Shown here: positions 50,501 through 57,900 of the stretch, piece by piece | How the letters are laid out: each line of letters begins with the position of its first letter | Numbering within the stretch: the first letter of the stretch is position 1 | Assembly (NCBI RefSeq): GCF_014472415.1 | Contig: NZ_JACSZV010000013.1 | Span: 1-64,000, forward strand | Direction: 5' to 3' | DNA from: Pseudomonas sp. N40(2020) | Lineage (GTDB): Bacteria; Pseudomonadota; Gammaproteobacteria; Pseudomonadales; Pseudomonadaceae | DNA length: 64,000 nucleotides | Notes under the pieces: model-generated | Database searches by the model: none | What the model was told of the DNA's origin: nothing | What the model saw: only the letters and a program-made list of their open reading frames with translations | Translations under genes and position numbers: made by a program

Positions 50501-51658
50501 AACCTGACTCAGTGCCGGGCCGCTTTTAGCGAACGCTTCAAGCGTCGCAAGATGCTCTGCCGGAATGCTTTTGGCGTAACTGTTGGACGACTGACGGCCC
50601 GGCATCCATTCGGGGTTGTGATTGAGCAGCAACTGCAGAATGCCCAGACGGGCGTCGACGCTCAAAACACTGAGGTCGACACCGCTCAGGTTTTCCACCA
50701 GAGGCGGCAAGTTGTCGACATCGGCATAGCTGCCACCTTCCCCGTGCAGGACTTCGGCACGCACGACATCCGATGCGGCCGCCAGATTGCCGCGCAAGCG
50801 GATTTCCCGTTCATAGATATCTTGCAGTTGTAATGGCGTTGTCGCTTTGTCGAGATCACGCAACTGCAGATCACCACCCAGCATGCCTTGCAAGCTGCTG
50901 CGATTTTGTTCTCTGAGTGCTTGCAGTTGCGCCTCGTCCTGGCCATAGGCGCTAACCAGCAAATCGATGCGAGCGTCATCGGCGGATTTACCGTTAGCCA
51001 CGGCGGCATCGATGTGCGCCTGCATCTGCTGCTTAAGCACAATGGCGCGCGCTTCGTAAAGATCGGCCAGTGCATCTTCGGCAATTGTTTTACCTGCGAC
51101 CTGCGCCAAGGCATCCGCCTTGGCCGCCTCGACAATCAGTTTATTGGTCTGATACGCCAGTAACGCGTCACTGTCGAACCAGAGATTAAGGGTGTAACCC
51201 TGCCCGGTGAGTACCTGTTTCCAGACATTGAGGTAGTCACGCTGGATGGGGCCGACGCCACCACCGAGCCAGACGAAGTGCAGGGTCTTTGGAACGGGTG
51301 TTGGCACAGTTCTAATCAGTTCGACGCCGAGATGAACGCGTGATTCGAAGGCTTCAACCTTGTCGTAAATCCGCGAAAGCTCTGCGGCCGGTTTTTCAAT
51401 CGTCGCCACCGGCGGTTCCAACTCCCGCCGCACTCGACTATTGCCCAACAGTTGTTCCAGTGTCTGACGCAATAATCTCAGTGGTTCAATCAACTGCTGC
51501 GTATCGGTGGCACTCACACAGGCGGAGTAATAGCGCAACAGCGCTTCATAATGCTTACTTTCTTTATGCAGCGACAATGTGCGCTCGAAATCCGCACGTT
51601 TGAACAGCTCAGAAAAGTTAACGTAGTTATCATTACTTACACCTTCAACATTTGACAT
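44597..51658 (-). CDS. Giant GT44/C58-type toxin 1 (TcdB/lymphostatin-like)
   Basis: A 2353-residue protein with no signal peptide. (a) A GT44 glycosyltransferase (about 120-570): HFVWLGG (Trp 130), NLAAASDVVRAEVL (Asp297, Arg300), the DxD metal site DVD (313-315), and EEELDHSW (Glu553, Trp558). (b) A papain/YopT-like segment in Cys–His–Asp order: GGRCYPLALM (Cys846), NHSMLVAK (His933), YDPNFG (Asp952). (c) A hydrophobic translocation-type region (about 1230-1325) followed by a TcdA/TcdB-pore-like part. (d) A beta-rich C-terminus to 2353, without CROP repeats. It probably modifies host GTPases or other targets after uptake; host and target are unknown. The ATG at 51658 follows GGGG; a TTG at 51670 is rejected. 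Paralogue of toxin 2. Confidence 0.85.
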   Translation of the reverse strand: MSNVEGVSNDNYVNFSELFKRADFERTLSLHKESKHYEALLRYYSACVSATDTQQLIEPLRLLRQTLEQLLGNSRVRRELEPPVATIEKPAAELSRIYDKVEAFESRVHLGVELIRTVPTPVPKTLHFVWLGGGVGPIQRDYLNVWKQVLTGQGYTLNLWFDSDALLAYQTNKLIVEAAKADALAQVAGKTIAEDALADLYEARAIVLKQQMQAHIDAAVANGKSADDARIDLLVSAYGQDEAQLQALREQNRSSLQGMLGGDLQLRDLDKATTPLQLQDIYEREIRLRGNLAAASDVVRAEVLHGEGGSYADVDNLPPLVENLSGVDLSVLSVDARLGILQLLLNHNPEWMPGRQSSNSYAKSIPAEHLATLEAFAKSGPALSQVFQAPTDLLARPFMLRAVAEGSSTTNAFLMAHAGSATLQAVIERIRFNYRLVDETLQMAAQRNVALTDFDGVLPLALTVLEKTYGPLRELPNQEEILAGFLASAAASYFSDGIRPQSEGTIYLTGPGAIRDGMVDYAKAHLTPRQAEMIRAEAAIARYASVNRATEEELDHSWKDNANDPVKWVEDEQARWQQGQYTTRYNGDIAQLLKGSTIEFEQGWPLIEGRAVLLTDVLQRLVDGLGEPFTEAMRQGHDGAIRFEKLLPLSFADRQLIRNQPLNARPPVFLNDQRFRRLGLDEVLSALAHGELSLVETTPLQRLSLGVLLGIDSLHSQNFDRFSGELDNLANSVRELGASNRYAVIERRLYSRRDAPFLSGLAGDIAESAASISALDLKKAALMKAQTLQQWGRYAAQIQQTATLEHRLQISERMDQVLGQIEANSVKPVPQDLLLGGAGEAIGGRCYPLALMMAAAFATGEVASHRLRERFYLSVIEPQQSDSQAFVQVLEELRSAQLSEVGTTLSRADLTQVTAALENHASPRTLMLNSDNHSMLVAKTVVGTQALYHFYDPNFGLFEFESPAMFKRALEHFFLKVGMAKYYAAYDGSVRPTFDLIELDGAKVAALPLSGGIDVAKVLTNDPLPGQPPGKLRQRLNSAHGRSLVDNSHLGASLLGLDGHWWGQQIAGATTALQELHPSVTPLVPLFETLEITAEGKYRLSLVDPSMPEHVVQVVSDDHRLLRIKNWLSEQFSTLARKPIDSVGVLDPTEAGAVHTLNAGFSIQALMNALRGREGEDRTLTTAVRLHAYLNYAQLVHGNVVDVVGLIQLVKTALGEEKIIARTCASVVTEALGHAANEGVGAVLGLANVGFDIYQLASAQNDVEKAQFGTQLAFDSASLALTAGGVGAAVAGASTAAAVLGGAGVILGGLAVGVAALAQGFAGIARNAQDVGAFFADMEGAYRGLGYRFDDALGAWVAHPSLIVKSIDLTAGKVLFDSQKLYPLRDHFGVPDFDSDYDRAINIRQQLGLPGQVEFLPAARQTIVLPCTPQTCYGYEYKALPFASWRHDRGFDTARRLERKLADGQWLFLFSFYSFPSHYIVHRLFPQYRDTVIDVHLDAVERTLVVPSLPTAWRGKVSYRISSAGASCSVLLNHGASIELHTPSQKQSRWVLQAGWANEENIRVELYGELYIGDVHVKISGHGRHSVLIRTANQQLFSVDLGKRQLNIIEQSAHEGLDEQALLEHYKTLAREHRLVLPYTPVHNWLIPFESPQEPRYTTAWYDAREERFIYIRNEKIADTEDAQLALVANGFAYFYLADSYDIWQVDVVSGLLKVQYRLLVPEGESAIGPVEVDEHGVIHLIQTVSSPYGTRRFNYLIYQEQLLLSSVTHAMARELQASVFAHESLADWSTVLGKYTMARPSAERDGATTVDWQPATYVSVSWKFEPDRRDIVWVRSRDRLLIHPLPLPRHARGWPDSIKNLTDLVLLPMTGASDVYFIYNRLDQVLCRLQRDVAQGKQQWSHRWVEPEGLKQIVAVENGYLILDEEGRLFNLTTQGEAQLHGVGEQWLKGRAHWWQALEPIAKRYPVERFAIVGLRNAAGDGQLSAWHMSNRVLLCDPGRDKPVRVLGMTPDNRTAWLFSVSDGEIWRQAFVDPQQLDRAFGEGQQLLHRDALPVPERVWSAWHFAEVTVDGAGLQGTTVEGVTLQLGHQQAPVVIGVESRWVTAQGAHLIERLQALLAGADHGDFVSVASGPDHLQWYDVKSARLVSIAAIDLPTDFVMLGTQNQFKVLLHQRREGTVQVYPGKHSIGPFDYIQRDGQVLTVEGHNRMNDLLPLLPDDINTLVVRLGQGGVTCHLSKAVWQRLDTVIVDCRHALGEVPAVPGKLLWDFESPEKLLFEIVEEHLVIVDPESEHTLIFRDVCSPDPALRGEVFLAFGKQQSHAISAWVQRLQARTARMANVTPQTLLAEPAAR

Positions 51659-51943
51659 AACTGACCCCAATGACTTTCACAGAACATTCCAGGGCCAAGC
51701 TAGCCACCAACAAAAGCAAAACTCAAACGAGATAAAACTCAATTTCTTTCAAAGACCAGAAACACCAAACAACGCATCAGCACGAAACAATAATAAATTT
51801 CACTCTGTATATTTCACTGCAACCTCTCATGGGGAGAACACCAATAAAACCTGAGCAACAGAACACAAATTAAAACCAATTAAAAATAAAAAGGGCCGCG
51901 AATATATATTCGCGGCCCTGCACTTTCAGTTTGACCTGATATT
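51659..51943. promoter_or_regulatory. AT-rich spacer between the two toxin genes
   Basis: A 285-bp gene-free stretch, strikingly AT-rich compared with the rest of the window. It holds the toxin 2 terminator (51893-51918) and, between that and 51658, the promoter and ribosome site of toxin 1. The two toxins are therefore likely separate transcription units. No operator recognised. Confidence 0.55.
51893..51918 (-). terminator. Perfect 26-bp palindromic terminator of toxin 2
   Basis: A fully self-complementary palindrome (GGGCCGCGAATAT plus its complement) lies 25 bp past the toxin 2 stop. On the minus strand it is followed by TTTTTATTTTTAA, a good rho-independent signal. Confidence 0.9.
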
Positions 51944-54900
51944 TCAATGTAACTGCTTTATCAGTGTTTCCACGGAGGCATGTCCTTCATCGCCTCGCGC
52001 TGCTGACAATGCGTTGAGCCACTCCCCGGTTCCCCGCAGGTATTGCTTTGCGCGAATCTTGATGCCGATCTGCATCGCTACGCCCTGCTCTTCACCTTGC
52101 GTCACGACATCCCGCACGATCAGGCTGTGAGCGTTGTCCGAGTCAGTGAACACCAATTGTCCGTCGACCAACGACACCAACAAGCGTTCATTGGCGTCCA
52201 TGTCCAGCATCAGCGTGCAGACGCCGGTGGTTTCTGCTCCCAACGGCCGCCGGGGATCGACCACAATGCAATCCAGCCGTTGCCAGGCTTGCTCCGACAC
52301 TTGATAACTCAACGCCTGCGCCCCAAACCCCAGGATCAACTTGTCGACCCCGTCAGGCAACATGTCCAGGACATCAGTGACCTCACCGCTCATCTCAAGC
52401 GACAGCACTTCACCCTCGCGCCGGGCGTATTGGCCAGGCACCCAAACGGCATGTTCCGACTCTCGACTGGAGTTCAGGCTATCCAGCGGATCGAAGAGCA
52501 TCGCTATCGACTGGTTGCGCGTGCCAAGAAACACCGCCCACTGGCCATCAGCCCGACCGGAAATATCGAACAGTTGGTCCAGTTCCGGCACAAAGTACGT
52601 ATAGCGATCCGAAGAGTTTTCGACGTGCAGAAACGGTGCATGGGACTGTCCTTTGAGCAACGCCTTCAAGCGGGCCTGCAATTGCTCCGGAGTCTGTCCG
52701 GCAATAGACGCCCATTGTTTTTCGACGCCGACGATACGTGCCGGGTGCTGATCCAGCAGTTCCAGGTTGACGCCTTCGCGGGTACGCCCGAGCAAGCCTT
52801 GCCCCTGCACCAGCACCTCGGCAAATGACCATGGGTCCCAGACTTTTTTCGCCATCGGCAACTGCTCGGGGTCCAGCAGCCGGGTGCCCGTGGCAAATGC
52901 CCCGCGTAATGCCTCGATCGACACCAGCGCTTGGCGATAGAGTTGCCCGGCCGAGACATCCAATAGCCAGGCCGCTTGTTTGTCCGGGGTCAGCCCAAGC
53001 AACGCCAGCTCTTTGCCGCCAGCGACATCGGCCAGCAGCACCTGCTCCTCGATACACCACACCGCGAGCAACGCGCTGCCGGAAACACTGCCCAAACCAA
53101 TGATCGGGAAAGGCGCCCCTCGATAGGTGGCGGCCAGCGCAGGTAATGCGCTTAGCCAATCCGGGTGGCGTTGCAGCCAACGCTGACCAAGGCCGACAAA
53201 CTTCAACGTCCCCAACGGGTCGATCTCGAACAAACGGCCATCGCTCTTGGTGGCAATGTAACGTTCGCCTGCCTGGGTAACCTCGCTGACGCCCCTTTCG
53301 ATCACTTCATTTCTATACTCGGCTTCTGCTGTTCGAGGTTCGATACCACGGCTGATTTCCCCGTTTTCTTTACTGTAAAAGAGCATCGCGAAGTCCTGGA
53401 GTTTATGCGGCACCAGCATCACCATGTCCGGCTGACTGCCCAGCCCCGCACGGAAATAGCGGCCGCTGCTCAGGCCAAGCCAGGCCTGTTCACGCAGCCC
53501 TTCAAGAACGTAGGCACGCGCATGCACAAATCTGGCGAGCCCCCCGGTGCTGATCGCGCCCCCCATGCCAGGCGTTGCATCCTTGAAAGGGCGCGACGTG
53601 GCAAAGTGACGTATCAAGGAGGACCAGTAAACCGCACCGGGCTTGTGGACGTAGTCGTGCTGCCGGGATGAGGTCTTGATACCCGTCAACTCGATGGCCC
53701 AACCCGTTATCCGATACTCCAGGGTCGTTTCGACCTCGCTCTGCTCCAGCATTCGTTGCGATATCCGCAGAGTGCTGTGCGCATCCTGAACACAGCCAAT
53801 GATCTTTGCACCGCTCGCCGGGTTCATCAGTCGATAACGGTGGATGACCGTGCCGGTCACCGCATCGACGCGCCAGACCGTTGCATGATCCGGATGGTAG
53901 AACCATGCGTGCTGCGCGTTGGCGCCTGCCAGAACGACACCCTCATTGACGGTTTCAGGCAGGTCGCGGGCGTAGAGCAAGCGATCACGCGCTACCTCAT
54001 AGAACGCGGTGGTGACGACCGGTTGATTGGCAGAAGTACAAGGCACCGTGTACTTGTAAAGCGGCACGTATGCCGATACCAAACGCTTTTCCCTGGCCCG
54101 TTTACGCAGGTGCGAGAGCACCTGCGCTACGGTGCTCTTGGCTTCGAGCGAGACAGACAGCAGAAGCAATCTTTTTTCCTGCCAGTCCACCTGGAACAGC
54201 TCACCCTTGGCCAGTTCAATCATTCCTTCGAAGGCATTGAGCACAATGCCGTCGACGATCAGGTTCGCGCCGTCGAAAGTGACGCGTTCAAGGGCTGCCC
54301 AAGGTGCGTGAATGACCCATTTCGCGTAGCTGACATCATCAAGCGTCACCGCTTTAACCCCGGGCGTCAGCCAGAGCTGATAAAGCCCTGACTGAGCGGT
54401 AATCGCATAGGAGATCAGTTTTTTCCATTCCGGCGGCAGCTCCGGGATCAGTAGCTGACGCACATGCTCATCCAGCCGCACCTCGATATGGGTCGGCTTA
54501 TAGATCGGATACAACTTGTACAGGATGTACGGGAACGGTGTGTTGACGGTGAAATAGAACCGCCGGTTACCTAGCTCGTCATACTCCAGCTTCTCCACAG
54601 CGCTGTTGCGCAATTCCGGATACCGGGTTTCGATCCGCTCGTCGAAGTGATTGGCCAGCGCCTGGACGGGGAAAAAACCGGAGGCTAACGATGTGGGAAC
54701 CTCACTCCAGGCCCGAGGTTCGTGCCGCTCTCCCGGCAGGGTCTGATAGATATATCCTGGCGTTCCCAGTTGGTAATCGTAACCGTAATAGCAGATGGGC
54801 GTACACGGCAGCACCACGGTCTGGATATCGTCGGGGACGACCCGGATCAGGCCAATCTTGCAGGGAAGCTCCAGCGCCTTACGGATATCGATTGCCCGGT

Positions 54901-57900
54901 GAATTTGCTTGGGATCGTCGTTGTATTGCGGCAACCCCGAGCCGCCAATCATGGGATAGAACTTCTGACTATCAAAGCTGACCTGATTCTTTTGCAGATC
55001 CAGCAGCGTGATGACGGCCTCGGGTTCGAATCGCAGCACCCCGTCCTTGCGGGAGTAACCGGCGGTCCCGTAGGCGTTTTTAACCTTGCGCAAATGTGCG
55101 CCCACGCCTTTGGCCTTGTCGCTGATCTGCCCCAGATTACTGGCGATGGCCGTCACGCCAATGCCGACGCCCAGCAACGGCACCGACAGAAACGCCGCAG
55201 CGGCACCCACCGTTCCGCCAACAGCCAGCGCCACGATGTCCAGCCCCAGCGCCGCCACATTGAAGGTCAATTGAGTGGCAAGCCGCGAGCGCTGCTCCTG
55301 GTTTTCCGCCACCGTCAGGCCATAAATGTCGAAGCCGATATTGATGATTGAAAAGCCGATCCCGCCCACGATCGAAGCCTTGCCCAGCAGCCGTGCCGAC
55401 AGCGATGACTGGCGCAGGGCCAGCGCTTGCTCACTGGCCGCCACCTGCCGAACCAGGTTGATCAACTGCACCGAATCACTCAACACGCCAAAACCCAACT
55501 GGGCATAGCTGACATAGACCTGCACCTGAAGTGCGATCGACAACGCCGGTACCTGACCTTCCCCGGCCTGATATTCGCGATTGCGCATTTCGGTGATCAG
55601 GGTCTGGATCGCAAAGGCAAAACTCAATCGACTGCCGCCGTCGGCTTCACCCACGGCGGTTGGTTTGCCTGCCAGCGTCTTCACCAGACGCTGAATATGC
55701 TGTTTGACCTTGCTGAAACGGACATCATGGGTGGTCACCACTCGGGTGTTCTGCGGATTGTGCGCATCCACCAGCGTCACGCTGTAACCCGCGTCTGGCT
55801 TTTGCTCAAGCGTATCCAACAGCGGCAAATATTCACTGCCCAGCGAGTGCTCGGTTCGTAGATTGCTGCTGGCCTGATCGAATTCCTGCGCCCAGTAACG
55901 GGCGTCCAGTTGCGCCAGACCAGCCCCCATCCGCGCGTTTTCGTTCAGCGAGCGCTGGCGCCCCACCGCTTGTTTTTCCCAGACCGAAGCCGTTTTGGCC
56001 TCGACTATTGGCCCACTCTGCAAAAAACTGTCGAGCTGCGTATTCGACGCAAGCACTTTGCCGGCGAGCTCTGTGGTGTTCAGTTCAATGACGTTGAACC
56101 GCGCTGCCTCTCCATCCGCGAGACCGTAAAGTCTGGCCATCGCGCCGTTATCGCCGGCGAGGTAGCGCTGCATGCCTTGCTTGAGCTCTTCAACCCGTGA
56201 AAATCCGTAGATCGCGAAGTTAGGCTCATAAAAACGGTAGACCGTCTGACTGCCAATGAGCATTTTTGCCACCAGCATCGCGTGATTGCCGGTGTCGAGC
56301 AGCATCACGCTCGGAGCCGTTTTCGCCTCAAGCGTTTGTGCGATGCTTTCCAGGCTGTGAGTGCCTTGGGGCTTGCCGACATCGTTCAACGGCAGCGCTT
56401 GCAATTCGTCCAGCGCCAACAGCAACGCCCGCGAGTCGGCGTCTTCGGGGGTCAGACTGGCATTGGCCACTCGACCGATCAGCGCGCGTTCGGCCGAGTC
56501 GCCATGGGTCAGTGCCGCCGCCATCAACAGTGCCAGCGGATAGCACCGACGGCCGGGATCGCCCGGCGTACGCATCAGTAGATCCTGCGGCATTTGCCTG
56601 GCGGAAATCGCCCCGGCCATGAACAGTTCGGCACGAACCTGCGCACCGCGCCTGAGGATCTGCGTGTGATATTCACGTTGTGCGGTGCTGTTGATTTGCC
56701 CGATGCGCTCACCCCACTGGTGCAACGTCAAGGGATCTGTCAGAGCCAATACCTTGAGTTCGCGCGCTGTGTGCGTGCCAGGCTGACGAGCGTTCGCAAG
56801 ACCCACTTCAAACGCCGGGGACGCGTGTTGGCGCAAGGCTTTTTCGATCGCGTTGTAACGGGCGAACAGGCCACCTTCGGCGGTTTGCGTTGCCAGGTCC
56901 ATGGCCTGCTGCCAAGCACCGGCAAAACCGCTGGTGTCCAGACGCGTAGCGCCAAACATCCCGCCCAGCATCACGCGCAACAACGGGCTGAGTTGCTCGA
57001 CAGTCAGCGACCCGTGTGCAACCCGGGTAAACAGTTCGTTCAAGTGGCTGGTGGATTCGGCACCGTGAGACAGCGGCAGCTCGCTGACGGGTTGAGCGAT
57101 AATTTGCTGGCGGACGTCGAAACCGATGGCCACTGGTTTATCGAACGTGATGTCACCACTCAACTTGTCCTTCATTGCACGAATGAACGGATCGCCCAGC
57201 GCCTCCATCAGTTGTTGCAGGACGGAGGTCAACAGCACCGGCCTGCCTTCGATGAGCGGCCAGCCTTGTTTGAAGGTCAGTGTCTGCCCTTTGAGCAGGT
57301 CATTCAGATCGCCGGCATAACGTGACTTGAGTTTGCCGGTTTGCCATTTTTCCCGCTCTTTGGCCAGCCATTGCTCGGGATCATCGTTGACGGTCCAGCC
57401 GGAGATCATTTCCTCTTCAGTGGAAACGTTATAGCCCTCGACCAACTTCAGACGATTGCGAACGTCATCAATATGCTCGGGTTGCAGCGACTGCTCGATG
57501 TATTTGGTCAGTCCTGCGGCAGCGGCGCCCGGACCGGTAAGAGCGATGGTGCCGCGGGCATCGACGCGAATGCCATCCTGGTAATACGTTCGGATCGCAT
57601 CGATCAGTTTCAATGACGAAAAATGAATCTTCGAGTCAGGCAACTTGCCCAGCGCCTGCATTTCGTTGACCACATTCTGAATCACATCGATTAATCGCCC
57701 TTCATCCGCGACGTCGATTGCGGCGGCGACCGCACGGCGCTCCACTTCCAGCAGGCAATCATAATTAAGACGGATCATCTGCATGTAAGCCATGGTCATG
57801 GCACTGCCGGAATGAGCAATAAAGTGCGCATTCATTTCCCCCCCGGCCTGAATCCCGTGGGCCGTTCCCAGGCGCAGGGACCCCGCGGGGGCCGATTGTT

